From assembly GCA_030532025.1 (NCBI GenBank), contig JAUNLY010000004.1, positions 1-36,210 on the forward strand: DNA of 36,210 nt, given 5' to 3'. Below the pieces are notes generated by a model. It had not been told where the DNA came from. It saw only the letters and a program-made list of their open reading frames with translations, and searched no databases. This DNA is from Eubacteriales bacterium (GTDB lineage Bacteria; Bacillota; Clostridia; Christensenellales; Aristaeellaceae). Positions within the stretch are counted from its first letter, which is position 1, and each line of letters opens with the position of its first letter. The position numbers were made by a program, and so were the translations under genes. Shown here piece after piece: positions 7,489-16,506 of this stretch.

Positions 7489-8673
7489 ATGGCAGACATA
7501 TCTTATGCAAAACGTTTGGAGCCAATTACAGGATCGGCAATAAGAGAGCTTTTAAAGCTCACTGCAAAGCCCGGTATGATTTCGTTTGCCGGCGGCAACC
7601 CTGGCAATTTCGCCCTGCCGGATAAACAGGTGGCGGAAATCGCCCACGAGTTGCTTTTAAGCAACGGCAAAAAACTTTTGCAATATGGGCCTACGGAGGG
7701 CTATAGGCCTTTAATAGAGGTGCTTGTAAAATATATAAAAGAAGAATTTGGCGCAGATGTTTCGGAAGATGAAATACTGCCCGTAAGCGGTTCTTCACAG
7801 GCTATGGACCTGTTATGTAAAGCCTGCCTTAACCCTGGAGATACCGTGCTTGTTGAAAGCCCCACTTTTATAGGCAATTTACAATGCCTTAAAATATTTG
7901 AAGCGAATTTAGTGCCGCTTGAGAGCGATGAGCACGGCATTGTATTAGAAGATATTGAGCAAAAAATTAAACAGTACAATCCTAAAATGCTCTACACCAT
8001 ACCCACCTTTCAAAACCCCACGGGTATTACAATGAATGTTGAGCGCAGGAAAGCTATAGCCGAGATGGCAGCAGAATATAAAATGATAGTAGCAGAAGAT
8101 GACCCCTACCATTGCCTGCGCTACAAGGGCGAAAACCTGCCGACTATAAAGTCCTTTGATAAAGATGGTTGGGTAGCATTGCTCGGTAGTTTTTCTAAAG
8201 TTATATCCCCTGGGCTTCGTGTAGGCTTTGTTGCAACGGACAAAAATCTAATAAGAAAGCTTACTATATGCAAGCAGTCTGCAGATGTTCACACGCCAAA
8301 CCTTAACCAAGCGATAGTTACGGAGTTTTTAAAACGTAATTTACTGAAAGATATTGTTATTAACGCCTGCAAAGTCTACGGCGAACAGCTAAACACAATG
8401 CTTGATGGTTTGAAAAACATAAAGGCGGTAACTAAATACACCGAGCCCTCCGGCGGACTATTCATTTTTGCGGAGATTGCCAAAGGTAAAAACGTAAACG
8501 ACTATTTCAAAAAAGCTTTAGAAAAAAACGTAGCATTTGTGCCGGGCGCTCCCTTTTACCCCCAAGGTGGGCATGAAAACACATTTAGGCTTAACTTTTC
8601 TAATGCCGATATAGAAACAATAAAAAAAGGCATGGACATATTAAAAGAAGTATTTGACGAACAAGGAGAATAA
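7489..8673 (+). CDS. PLP-dependent class I/II aminotransferase (probably aromatic amino acid)
   Basis: A 394-residue fold-type I aminotransferase of the MocR/LysN/Aro8-like branch. Visible features are the N-terminal [33 protein letters not shown] (cofactor phosphate cup), [11 protein letters not shown] (conserved NPTG), [11 protein letters not shown] (Asp that contacts the pyridine nitrogen), and the PLP lysine in [15 protein letters not shown]. The C-terminal Arg for the substrate carboxylate is in [10 protein letters not shown] 7489 follows GAAGGAGG, just past the T-box terminator. The tyrosine T-box and the 2-nt gap to tyrS suggest it makes tyrosine, or tyrosine and phenylalanine, from the arylpyruvate. 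That specificity is inferred from context, since related enzymes also act on 2-aminoadipate or branched substrates. Confidence 0.9.
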   Translation: MADISYAKRLEPITGSAIRELLKLTAKPGMISFAGGNPGNFALPDKQVAEIAHELLLSNGKKLLQYGPTEGYRPLIEVLVKYIKEEFGADVSEDEILPVSGSSQAMDLLCKACLNPGDTVLVESPTFIGNLQCLKIFEANLVPLESDEHGIVLEDIEQKIKQYNPKMLYTIPTFQNPTGITMNVERRKAIAEMAAEYKMIVAEDDPYHCLRYKGENLPTIKSFDKDGWVALLGSFSKVISPGLRVGFVATDKNLIRKLTICKQSADVHTPNLNQAIVTEFLKRNLLKDIVINACKVYGEQLNTMLDGLKNIKAVTKYTEPSGGLFIFAEIAKGKNVNDYFKKALEKNVAFVPGAPFYPQGGHENTFRLNFSNADIETIKKGMDILKEVFDEQGE

Positions 8674-8675
8674 AA

Positions 8676-9902
8676 ATGCACATACTTGACACATTAAAAG
8701 AACGTGGCTTTATAGCACAGGTAACCTACGAGGAAGAACTCTATAAACAGCTGGAAAAAGAACCCACCACATTTTACGTGGGCTTTGACCCTACTGCGTC
8801 AAGCCTTCACTTTGGCCATTTTATACCGATAATAGCAATGGCGCATATGCAAAAAGCGGGCCACAAGCCTATTGCTCTGGTTGGGGGTGGTACAGGTATG
8901 ATAGGCGACCCCTCCGGCAAGACCGATTTACGCAAGATGATGACCGTTGAAACCATACAGAAAAACGTAGCAAGCATTAAAAAGCAGCTCTCCCGTTTTA
9001 TAAGCTTTGACGATGGCGCGGCCATGATAGCCAACAACGCCGACTGGCTTACAAAGCTTAATTATCTTGACTTTTTGCGCGAAGTAGGCGTTAACTTCTC
9101 CGTAAACCGTATGCTTGCGGCGGAATGTTACAAACAACGCTACGAACGTGGGCTTACCTTTTTGGAATTTAACTATATGCTTATGCAAGCATATGACTTT
9201 TTAATGCTATTCAGGAAATACAACTGCACTCTTCAAATGGGTGGTGACGACCAGTGGAGCAATATGCTTGCCGGCGCAGACCTTATACGCCGTAAAGAGC
9301 AAAAATCCGCATTCGCCTGCACATTTAATTTGCTTCTTACAAGCGAAGGCACCAAGATGGGCAAGACAGAAAAAGGAGCGTTATGGCTTGATGCAGAGCT
9401 TTGCACCCCCTACGAGTTCTACCAGTACTGGAGAAACATAGCGGACGCAGATGTAAGCAAATGCCTATCCATGCTTACATTCCTACCTATGGACGAAGTA
9501 AGAAAATTAAGCGCACTTCAGGGCAGCGAAATAAACGAAGCTAAAAAAGTATTGGCTTACGAATGTACCAAACTCGTCCACGGAGAAGAGGAAGCGGAAA
9601 AAGCACAGATAGCCTCCGCCGCTCTATTTGAAAAAGACGGCAGTCTTGACGATGTGCCCACATTTATAGTTACACCCCAAATGCTTGAAGAAGACAACAG
9701 GCTTACAAACCTATTGAGCCTATGCGGCCTTTGCACCTCAAAGAGCGATGCACGCAAAATGATAGCGCAGGGTGCAATATACATGGACGGCGAAAGGGTA
9801 AGCGATGTTGATATTAGAATAGATGCCGAAGACATTAAAAAGGAAGACGGCCTTATGCTTCGCCGCGGAAAGAAAAACCATTGCAGACTGGTAATGCAAT
9901 AA
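8676..9902 (+). CDS. tyrS: Tyrosyl-tRNA synthetase
   Basis: A 408-residue class I aminoacyl-tRNA synthetase that charges tRNA-Tyr in the cytoplasm. The HIGH-type motif is in [15 protein letters not shown] near residue 40. The tyrosine/ATP site includes [10 protein letters not shown], and the KMSKS-type motif is KMGKT near residue 228. A C-terminal S4 RNA-binding domain ([20 protein letters not shown]) completes the usual bacterial length. ATG 8676 follows AAGGAGAA, 2 nt after the aminotransferase stop. Both genes depend on read-through of the tyrosine T-box upstream. Confidence 0.97.
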   Translation: MHILDTLKERGFIAQVTYEEELYKQLEKEPTTFYVGFDPTASSLHFGHFIPIIAMAHMQKAGHKPIALVGGGTGMIGDPSGKTDLRKMMTVETIQKNVASIKKQLSRFISFDDGAAMIANNADWLTKLNYLDFLREVGVNFSVNRMLAAECYKQRYERGLTFLEFNYMLMQAYDFLMLFRKYNCTLQMGGDDQWSNMLAGADLIRRKEQKSAFACTFNLLLTSEGTKMGKTEKGALWLDAELCTPYEFYQYWRNIADADVSKCLSMLTFLPMDEVRKLSALQGSEINEAKKVLAYECTKLVHGEEEAEKAQIASAALFEKDGSLDDVPTFIVTPQMLEEDNRLTNLLSLCGLCTSKSDARKMIAQGAIYMDGERVSDVDIRIDAEDIKKEDGLMLRRGKKNHCRLVMQ

Positions 9903-10543
9903 AACCCTATAAAACCATTCTAAATTTCTCCGAAGAAGAAATTATAATTAAAAAAAGCCGCTTCATCGGCCATGCCATGCCATGCGAAACGGAGGAAGCG
10001 GCTAAAGACTTTATCGAAAAAATACAGAAAAAACATGCACAGGCATCGCATAATTGCTATGCCTACATAATAGGCGCAAACGCCGGCATTATGCGTTACA
10101 GCGACGACGGCGAACCGCAGGGCACCGCCGGAATACCTATAATGAATGTTTTACAAAATAACGAACTTGTAAACCTTTGCGTGGTCGTTACACGGTATTT
10201 CGGCGGCGTGTTGCTCGGCGCCGGCGGGCTTGTGCGCGCATACACAAAGGGCTGTTCGCTTGCAATTACAGCATCACAAATTATAACAATGCAGCTTTGC
10301 AGGCGTATAATGTTTGATTTTCCCTATTCTGTTTGGGATAAAGTTAAATATAGTTTTGAGCAAGACTCTCGCATTGATATAGAAAAAGAAGAATACGGTG
10401 CTTCCGTCGTAACAGAAATACTTATAGGAGAAGATGACTTAGAAGAAGTATTGCATTCCGTTAGAAACATAATAAACAACGAACCGGACTGCATTATAAG
10501 CGACCCGTTTGTTTATTACAGGGCTTCTTCTCCCATAGCGTAG
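9881..10543 (+). CDS. YigZ/IMPACT family protein (UPF0029)
   Basis: A 220-residue protein of the YigZ/IMPACT family. The N-terminal domain carries ASHNCYAYI, the signature [16 protein letters not shown] and [20 protein letters not shown]. The C-terminal ~70 residues form the small EF-G-like second domain ([16 protein letters not shown]). The frame starts at TTG 9881, 22 nt inside tyrS, with the purine-rich GCGGAAAG upstream; no ATG fits better, so the exact start is uncertain. The family's function is not settled; eukaryotic IMPACT acts in translational control. Tail-to-tail overlap of 28 nt with the following minus-strand phosphatase gene. Confidence 0.9.
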   Translation: MQTGNAIKPYKTILNFSEEEIIIKKSRFIGHAMPCETEEAAKDFIEKIQKKHAQASHNCYAYIIGANAGIMRYSDDGEPQGTAGIPIMNVLQNNELVNLCVVVTRYFGGVLLGAGGLVRAYTKGCSLAITASQIITMQLCRRIMFDFPYSVWDKVKYSFEQDSRIDIEKEEYGASVVTEILIGEDDLEEVLHSVRNIINNEPDCIISDPFVYYRASSPIA

Positions 10544-11343
10544 TGTAAAATAGCTTTTGCCACGCCGTCTTGGTCGTTTGTATCGGTTATTACATCGGCC
10601 TCTTTTTTAATTAAATCAATAGCATTGCCCATGGCAACACCAAGTCCTGCCGCACGTATCATAGTTATATCGTTCTCATGGTCACCCACGGCCATAGTTT
10701 CAGACATTGGTATATTATAAAACTCCGCCAACTTTTGTATGCCTACACCCTTACCCGTATTTTTGGGCATAACTTCAAAGTTATGTGGGCCGGACCTTGT
10801 AACGTCCACATTTTCGACAGTTTTTACATAGCCATACATTTCGTTTAGCACCGCGGTGTTTTCCGGAGAATCAAACACAAAAAACTTTGATACTCCCCCG
10901 CTTACGGCTTTTTTTGCAGCTTCGTACCCACGCTCAAAAGAAACGCCGTATTCCGCCTTAAGCCTTTCGCCGTAGAGCTTTTCTGCGTGGTAAATTGTAT
11001 CTTCCTTGCGGGTTATAATCCTGTGGTCTTGAAACATAACGTATTTTGCGTCATGCTTTTCAAGCATTTCAAAGACTTCTTTGCCTATATCTATAGGTAA
11101 AAAAGCCTGATGTATTCTCTTGCCATTGGTGTCCACGGTGGCACCGTTTAATGCGATTATGTCGCATTGTAAACCTATATCGTCCAACATAATCTTTATG
11201 TTTTCAGGGAACCGTCCCGTGCATATGGCAACCCTTAAGCCCTTTAACTGGGCTTTTTTTATAGTGTCCATATTAAATTGGCTTATTTGGGACCTGCTGT
11301 CAAGCAAGGTTCCGTCCATATCAAGGGCTATGAGTTTTATCAC
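10516..11343 (-). CDS. Cof-type HAD-superfamily phosphatase
   Basis: A 275-residue cytosolic phosphatase of the Cof/YbjI type (HAD subfamily IIB). Motif I is IALDMDGTLLDS with nucleophile Asp and acid/base Asp. Motif II lies in VAICTGR. Motifs III-IV are the Lys in NTGKGVGIQKLAEF and GDHENDITMIRAAGLGVAMG. The IIB cap sits between motifs II and III, consistent with the length. I chose GTG 11343, 6 nt after a GGAGGT site; an in-frame ATG 30 nt upstream has no site. Likely substrates are sugar phosphates or FMN-type phosphates, which the sequence does not resolve. It is convergent with the YigZ-type gene. Confidence 0.9.
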   Translation of the reverse strand: MIKLIALDMDGTLLDSRSQISQFNMDTIKKAQLKGLRVAICTGRFPENIKIMLDDIGLQCDIIALNGATVDTNGKRIHQAFLPIDIGKEVFEMLEKHDAKYVMFQDHRIITRKEDTIYHAEKLYGERLKAEYGVSFERGYEAAKKAVSGGVSKFFVFDSPENTAVLNEMYGYVKTVENVDVTRSGPHNFEVMPKNTGKGVGIQKLAEFYNIPMSETMAVGDHENDITMIRAAGLGVAMGNAIDLIKKEADVITDTNDQDGVAKAILHYAMGEEAL

Positions 11344-11451
11344 GATACGACCTCCAAAACTTGTTATATACATTGTAAATATAAAGCAAATGCAATGTCA
11401 AGTGCATAAAAAAATATATAAAACAATTTGAAAACATAAAGCTATGCTATG

Positions 11452-11497
11452 CGGTATTGCATAATTATTTTTAATGTTGTATTATAACGCAATACCG
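11452..11497 (+). promoter_or_regulatory. liv operon promoter bracketed by a 9-bp inverted repeat
   Basis: A promoter TTGCAT (11457-11462), 17-base spacer, TATTAT (11480-11485) sits inside a perfect inverted repeat: CGGTATTGC (11452-11460) overlaps the -35, and GCAATACCG (11489-11497) starts just after the -10. The arms look like two operator half-sites for a repressor, or one long dyad. A further small dyad, ACCGG/CCGGT, spans 11494-11511. The regulator is not identifiable here. Confidence 0.6.
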
Positions 11498-11535
11498 GTT
11501 GTAAAGCCGGTCAATAAACAAAGGAGGTATGTCCG

Positions 11536-12663
11536 ATGAAAAAACTGTTACTACTACTACTTATGATGTCTATGGTGCTATCTTCGATTATTAGCGCACC
11601 CGCTGAGGAGATTATTAAGATTGGCGGCATCGGCGTACTTACCGGTCCCACTGCAACTTACGGTCTAGCGGTTAAAAACGGCGTTGATCTTTTTATGGAA
11701 GAGCTTAACAATTCAGGCGGCATAAACGGCAAAAAGGTCGAAATGGTCTGGATAGATAGCCAAGGCGACCCCGCTGTCGGCCAAGCGGCCTACTACCGTC
11801 TCTTAGAAAACGAGGGCGTTGTAGGGATAATAGGCGCAGTGCTTACAAACGTAACCAAGGCGGTTGCGGTAATCGCCGCAGAAGACGGTATGCCATTGAT
11901 ATCCGCTTCCTCCACCGCATACGAAATCACAACCGACCGTCCCAATGTTTTCAGAACCTGCTTTATAGACCCGTTCCAAGCGGTTTTGATAGCACGCTAC
12001 ATGAATTCAAAGGGTGTTGACAACATAGGTCTCCTTTATGACGTTGGAGACGAGTACTCAAAAGGTCTGTACGATACATTCGTAGCGGAATGCGAAAAGC
12101 TCGGCTTAAATATAGTCGTAACCGAATCCGCCGCATTTTCAGACGTTGACTTTAAATCCCAGCTTACCAACTTAAAGAACGCTAACCCTTCTGCTATTTT
12201 CCTTCCCTACTACGGGCAACCCGCAGCCTACATACTTAAACAGGCAAAAGAAATAGGCCTTGATGTTCCCTTCTACGGTGCGGACGGCATTTCAAACGTA
12301 ACCGACTCCATAGGCGACTACTCCTTGCTTACAAATGTTGTTTACTCAGACCACTTCAGCAACGACGCAGAAGGCGAACTGACACAGAAATTCCTGTCCG
12401 GCTATGAAGCCAAATACGGTGAAAAGCCATCACTCGCTTTCTCGGCTACCGCATACGACGCAGCTTTAGTGCTTACAAAAGCCCTTGAAAAAGCCGAATC
12501 TTTCGAGTTTGACGCTGTTGTTAAAGCCATGAAGGAAACAAACGTGCAGGGCGTTACGGGCAACATAACATTTGACGAACACAATGACCCGATTAAGAGC
12601 GCTTTCTTCACTACATTTGACGAAAACGGCAACAAGATTTTCGTTGAAAGAGTGGATCCCTGA
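11536..12663 (+). CDS. livK: Branched-chain amino acid ABC transporter, substrate-binding protein
   Basis: A 375-residue extracytoplasmic receptor that delivers Leu/Ile/Val or a related amino acid to LivHM. The signal peptide covers about residues 1-24 (KKLLLLLLMMSMVLSS, ending SAPA), with no lipobox cysteine. The mature start IIKIGGIGVLTGPTATYGLA is the Peripla_BP_6 signature, with GINGKKVEMVWIDSQGDP and PLISASSTA (ligand loop) following, and VQGVTGNITFDEHNDP near the end. ATG 11536 follows AAGGAGGT. Double stop TGATAA. First gene of the liv operon, separated from livH by a strong hairpin that should leave livK mRNA in excess. Confidence 0.93.
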   Translation: MKKLLLLLLMMSMVLSSIISAPAEEIIKIGGIGVLTGPTATYGLAVKNGVDLFMEELNNSGGINGKKVEMVWIDSQGDPAVGQAAYYRLLENEGVVGIIGAVLTNVTKAVAVIAAEDGMPLISASSTAYEITTDRPNVFRTCFIDPFQAVLIARYMNSKGVDNIGLLYDVGDEYSKGLYDTFVAECEKLGLNIVVTESAAFSDVDFKSQLTNLKNANPSAIFLPYYGQPAAYILKQAKEIGLDVPFYGADGISNVTDSIGDYSLLTNVVYSDHFSNDAEGELTQKFLSGYEAKYGEKPSLAFSATAYDAALVLTKALEKAESFEFDAVVKAMKETNVQGVTGNITFDEHNDPIKSAFFTTFDENGNKIFVERVDP

Positions 12664-12694
12664 TAAGGCTATAGCAATATAACGGTATACATAA

Positions 12695-12738
12695 GGGGCA
12701 TCTGTTATGGACAAGACATACATAACGATGCCCCTTTT
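12695..12738 (+). terminator. Intercistronic hairpin/attenuator between livK and livH
   Basis: GGGGCATC (12695-12702) plus GTTATG (12704-12709) pair with CATAAC (12721-12726) plus GATGCCCC (12727-12734), giving 14 bp with one bulge, then TTTT. The short T-run suggests partial termination, or a 3' barrier that stabilises livK mRNA so that the binding protein outnumbers the membrane subunits. Confidence 0.8.
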
Positions 12739-12780
12739 ACGAGTTTTTGCGCTTTATATAATAGCGGTTAGGAGAAAACA

Positions 12781-13659
12781 TTGACATTATTTATCAGCCA
12801 GTTAATAAACGGTTTGCACGTGGGAAGCATATACGCTTTAATAGCCTTAGGGTATACCATGGTATACGGCATTATACGGCTTATAAACTTCGCACACGGA
12901 GATATATTGATGATAGGAGCCTATACTGTGGTTATCGCCATAGGCTCGCTCGGTTTTTCGCCGGTAGTAGCAATAATATCATCAATAGCCGTATGCGTAC
13001 TTTTTGGAGTTTTAATAGAAAAAGTCGCCTATAAGCCTTTGCGCAACTCCCCTAAAATATCATCTCTTATAACGGCAATAGGTGTTAGCATGTTACTTCA
13101 AAACTTGGCATTGCTTATTTTTACGCCTACGCCAAAGCCCTACCCCATAAGTTTAAACGTGGAACCCATCGCTTTAGGTAGCGTACATATAAGCTTTACA
13201 ACCATGCTTACGTTTGGCGTTTCGCTTCTTGTTATGATGGCTTTGCAAGCTTTTGTATTAACAAGCAAGGCGGGTAAATCCATGCGAGCAGTGTCAGAAG
13301 ATATGGACGCCGCAGTGCTTATGGGCATAAACGTAAACAACACCATAACGCTTACATTTGCAATAGGCTGTGCCTTGGCGGGCATTGGCTCGGTACTTTA
13401 TTGTATTGCATACCCCTCGGTTTCACCTACCTTAGGCTCGCTCCCCGGCGTTAAAGCGTTTATAGCAGCCGTGCTTGGAGGCATTGGCCTAATACCCGGT
13501 GCCGTTCTTGGCGGTTTCCTTTTAGGTATTGCGGAAAGCCTTACAAAGGGCTATATTTCCTCCAAGATGAGTGACGCCGTTGTATACGGAATACTTATTG
13601 TTATATTGCTGTTTAAGCCCGCAGGGCTTCTTGGCAAAAGTATAAGAGAGAAGGTGTGA
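12781..13659 (+). CDS. livH: Branched-chain amino acid ABC transporter permease LivH
   Basis: A 292-residue integral membrane permease with about eight hydrophobic helices. Family signatures are the N-terminal LINGLHVGSIYALIALGYTM and GIIRLINFAHGDILMIGAY, and the ATPase-contacting loop (MRAVSEDMDAAVLMGINVNN). The C-terminus (VLGGIGLIPGAVLGGFLLGI) is typical. The start is TTG 12781, about 5 nt after AGGAGAA. Its stop TGA at 13657-13659 nearly touches the next start. It forms the translocation pore with the LivM half of the next protein. Confidence 0.95.
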   Translation: MTLFISQLINGLHVGSIYALIALGYTMVYGIIRLINFAHGDILMIGAYTVVIAIGSLGFSPVVAIISSIAVCVLFGVLIEKVAYKPLRNSPKISSLITAIGVSMLLQNLALLIFTPTPKPYPISLNVEPIALGSVHISFTTMLTFGVSLLVMMALQAFVLTSKAGKSMRAVSEDMDAAVLMGINVNNTITLTFAIGCALAGIGSVLYCIAYPSVSPTLGSLPGVKAFIAAVLGGIGLIPGAVLGGFLLGIAESLTKGYISSKMSDAVVYGILIVILLFKPAGLLGKSIREKV

Positions 13660-13661
13660 AA

Positions 13662-15533
13662 ATGGTTAAAAATAAAACGCACGCTTATGCCTTAAACACT
13701 TTTTCACTGCTGGCCATATTCATCATAATATTTAGTCTTATATCAAACGGTAGTATAAATAACTACTACAGCAGTATATTAATAAGTATACTTATATCCA
13801 TTATAATGGCGGTCAGCCTAAACCTTACCACCGGCATGCTTGGGCAGCTCTGTTTAGGGCATGCGGGTTTTATGTCGGTCGGAGCTTATACTGCAGGCAT
13901 TATAACAAAGGCACTGCCTGACATGCCCTTTGGGCTTTCGCTTGCAATAGCACTTGTTGCAGGCGGACTGCTGGCTGCAGTATGCGGTTTCCTTATAGGC
14001 ATGCCGGCACTTAGGCTTAAGGGCGACTACCTTGCAATAATTACATTAGGTTTTGGTGAAATTATCCGCGTCATAATACAAAACCTAAGCATCACCGGCG
14101 GCGCTGCAGGGCTTACCGGTATAAGCCGTATGTCAAGAAAGCTTGCAGCAACACCAAAGGAATCCTCCGCCGTGCAGTTTGCCGTTGTATTTTGGATAAT
14201 GGTAGTAGTAGTTACGAGCATATTTACATTGGGTAGAAGCCGCCATGGTAGAGCTATATTATCTATAAGGGAAAACGAAGTAGCGGCAGAGGCCACCGGT
14301 ATCCCCACCACATACTATAAACTGCTCGCCTTTACATTGGCTGCGTTTTTCGCAGGTATCGCAGGTGGCCTTCACGCCCACCAGATAGGCATGCTTACCC
14401 CCAAATATTTTGACTTTAACAAGTCCATAGAATATTTGGTAATAGTGGTGCTTGGCGGTATGGGCTCTATTACGGGTTCCATAATATCTGCAACAGTGCT
14501 TGTAACTTTGCCAGAGCTATTGCGGGAATTTGCCGCATGGCGCATGGTTATATATTCGCTGACGCTTGTTCTTATGATGATATTCAGACCCACAGGCCTT
14601 ATGGGTACAAGCGAATTCTCTTTAAATCTTGCAATAGACAATGCAACGGCTTATTACCGCAAACACTTCAAGAGAAAGGACGCAAAGCCTAAACTTCCTT
14701 TCCAGCCGCATTACGATGTATGGGAAGACCAGCCCGTCTTAAACACCGTTGACCTTGGCATTTGCTTTGGCGGGCTTGTAGCCGCAAAGGACATAAACAT
14801 AAGCTTAAAGGACAACGAAATAGTGGGGCTTATAGGCCCAAACGGTGCCGGCAAAACTACCATTTTTAACCTTTTAACAGGCGTCTATACTCCCACCAAG
14901 GGCGATATAATTCTTTTAAATAATTCTATTATAAACAAACCTACACACGAAATAACCAACAACGGTATAGCAAGAACTTTCCAAAACATAAGGCTTTTTA
15001 AATCCATGACCGTGCTTGAAAACATAAAAGTCGCTTTCCACACAAGAATGCGCTACTCCCCTATAGAGGGCATGGTGCGCAACAGCCAATTTTCCGGTGA
15101 AGAGCGCGGCATAGACATAAGAGCAAGGGAGCTTCTGCGTGTGTTTGACATGGAGGATTATGCGGACGACAACGCTGCCTCCCTCCCCTATGGGCTTCAG
15201 CGCAAGCTTGAAATTTGCCGTGCATTGGCCACTAACCCTAAGGTGCTTTTGCTTGACGAACCCGCCGCCGGCATGAACGCTACCGAAACCATAGAGCTTA
15301 TGGAAACCATAAAAAAGATACGCACACGTTTCTCAGTCGCCATACTTCTAATAGAGCACGACATGAAGCTTGTTATGGGTATATGCGAGCGCATATATGT
15401 GCTTAACTACGGCAACATAATAGCAGAGGGTACGCCGGCAGAAATCGCCGTAAACAAGGACGTTATAACGGCATATCTTGGCATGGCGGACAATACGGGT
15501 GAAGTTAAGGGGGAAGAAGCATGCTTAAAGTAA
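13662..15533 (+). CDS. livM/livG: LivM-LivG fusion: permease joined to ATPase
   Basis: One 623-residue frame covers two normally separate subunits. Residues ~1-310 are LivM: hydrophobic helices with [20 protein letters not shown], the coupling loop [17 protein letters not shown] and [15 protein letters not shown] hydrophilic linker (~310-360) follows. From ~365 comes LivG: Walker [16 protein letters not shown]-loop [16 protein letters not shown], signature [15 protein letters not shown], Walker [13 protein letters not shown] and H-loop LLIEHDMKL, ending in the BCA-type tail. I prefer ATG 13662 (AAGG about 8 nt upstream); GTG 13656, overlapping the livH stop, is the alternative. Overlaps livF by 13 nt. 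No sign of frameshift or remnant start at the junction. Confidence 0.93.
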   Translation: MVKNKTHAYALNTFSLLAIFIIIFSLISNGSINNYYSSILISILISIIMAVSLNLTTGMLGQLCLGHAGFMSVGAYTAGIITKALPDMPFGLSLAIALVAGGLLAAVCGFLIGMPALRLKGDYLAIITLGFGEIIRVIIQNLSITGGAAGLTGISRMSRKLAATPKESSAVQFAVVFWIMVVVVTSIFTLGRSRHGRAILSIRENEVAAEATGIPTTYYKLLAFTLAAFFAGIAGGLHAHQIGMLTPKYFDFNKSIEYLVIVVLGGMGSITGSIISATVLVTLPELLREFAAWRMVIYSLTLVLMMIFRPTGLMGTSEFSLNLAIDNATAYYRKHFKRKDAKPKLPFQPHYDVWEDQPVLNTVDLGICFGGLVAAKDINISLKDNEIVGLIGPNGAGKTTIFNLLTGVYTPTKGDIILLNNSIINKPTHEITNNGIARTFQNIRLFKSMTVLENIKVAFHTRMRYSPIEGMVRNSQFSGEERGIDIRARELLRVFDMEDYADDNAASLPYGLQRKLEICRALATNPKVLLLDEPAAGMNATETIELMETIKKIRTRFSVAILLIEHDMKLVMGICERIYVLNYGNIIAEGTPAEIAVNKDVITAYLGMADNTGEVKGEEACLK

Positions 15534-16228
15534 AGGATTTATCCGTCTATTACGGCGCCATACAGGCTTTAAAGGGTATAAGCTTCCATGTAAACGAAGG
15601 TGAAATAGTAACGCTTATAGGCGCAAACGGTGCCGGCAAAACTACAACGCTAAACGCCATATCGGCCTTAGTTCCCGTAAAAAGCGGATCCATAGACTTT
15701 AAAAACCTAAACTTATTACACCTTCCAGCACATGAAAGAATATACAACGGCATGGCGCACGTGCCTGAGGGCAGGCGTGTTTTCGCCAGAATGAGTGTCA
15801 AGGAAAACCTTGAAATGGGTGCTTTTTCCCGCAAGGACAGAAACATGGTAGCGCAAGACGCGGAAAGAGTTTACGAGCATTTCCCCCGCCTTAAAGAGCG
15901 CCGCCACCAAACCGCAGGAACGCTCTCCGGTGGCGAGCAACAAATGCTTGCAATAGGTAGAGCTCTTATGTCAAACCCCTCGCTTATTATGATGGACGAA
16001 CCCTCCATGGGCTTAGCTCCTATACTTGTAAGCGAAATATTCGGCATAATAAACGAGATAAACAACGAGGGCACAACAGTGCTATTAGTAGAGCAAAACG
16101 CCACAATGGCGCTTTCCGTAGCAGACAGGGCGTACGTGCTTGAAACGGGCAAAATAGTGCTTGAAGGTACAGCAGAAGAGCTTTCCAAAAACGAAGCCGT
16201 TAAAAAGGCTTACTTGGGAACTGTATAA
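15521..16228 (+). CDS. livF: Branched-chain amino acid ABC transporter ATPase LivF
   Basis: A 235-residue ABC ATPase, the second nucleotide-binding subunit of the Liv transporter. Walker A is GANGAGKTTTLNAI, followed by the LivF-type VPEGRRVFARMSVKENL, signature LSGGEQQMLAIGRAL, Walker B LIMMDEPSMGLAP and H-loop VLLVEQN. Starts at ATG 15521 within livMG, after GGGGAAGAAG. It should pair with the LivG half of the fusion as a heterodimer. Its 3' end is the first unit of a decayed 38-bp tandem triplication, so its last ten codons have echoes in the non-coding DNA that follows. Confidence 0.95.
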   Translation: MLKVKDLSVYYGAIQALKGISFHVNEGEIVTLIGANGAGKTTTLNAISALVPVKSGSIDFKNLNLLHLPAHERIYNGMAHVPEGRRVFARMSVKENLEMGAFSRKDRNMVAQDAERVYEHFPRLKERRHQTAGTLSGGEQQMLAIGRALMSNPSLIMMDEPSMGLAPILVSEIFGIINEINNEGTTVLLVEQNATMALSVADRAYVLETGKIVLEGTAEELSKNEAVKKAYLGTV

Positions 16229-16315
16229 TAAACTGCAATAAAAAGATACGCTTTGAGACTTTATTGCAAGCTTCAATAAAAAGGTTTATTTTGGAACTAT
16301 GTAATAAACTTTAAT
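16202..16315 (+). repeat. Three degenerate tandem 38-bp units at the livF 3' end
   Basis: Units at 16202-16239, 16240-16277 and 16278-16315 each begin AAAAAG and end with CAAT or TAAT. Units 1 and 3 are closest (both have TGGGAACT/TGGAACT, TAATAAACT). Unit 1 contains the livF stop codon. The length of 38 is not a multiple of three, so the duplications did not extend the protein. Confidence 0.65.
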
Positions 16316-16322
16316 AAAAGAA

Positions 16323-16366
16323 CTCCCGTGCTTTGTGGTTTACACATAGTGGCACGGGAGATTTTT
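16323..16366 (+). terminator. Terminator of the liv operon
   Basis: CTCCCGTGC (16323-16331) pairs perfectly with GCACGGGAG (16352-16360), with TGTG/CACA able to extend the stem inside the loop, followed by A and five T's. A strong rho-independent terminator. Confidence 0.85.
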
Positions 16367-16374
16367 ATATATTT

Positions 16375-16503
16375 ATACTAATCCAAATCGTTAATGCATA
16401 GAGTTACGCAGGATTTTTTCTTTTTTGCAAAGCCGACTGAGAGAGGTGAAGCAAAAATGGAAAAAGACAAGTTTATCAAAGCATTAAGGTTTAAGATTAG
16501 TAT
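16375..16503 (+). repeat. Dispersed palindromic repeat, copy 2 (129 bp)
   Basis: Terminal inverted repeat ATACTAATC (16375-16383) / GATTAGTAT (16495-16503), then inner pair TTAATGC / GCATTAA, then complementary tracts (GGATTTTTTCTTTTTTGC near 16410-16427 against GCAAAAATGGAAAAAG near 16451-16466). The whole unit can fold as one long imperfect hairpin. It lacks about 29 bp present in the middle of copy 3. A GAGGTGA-preceded frame, [17 protein letters not shown], runs 16457-16510; the frame is also open from ATG 16394 (38 residues). It fills the space between the liv terminator and the metK stop codon, four bases from the latter. Confidence 0.8.
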
Positions 16504-16506
16504 TAT

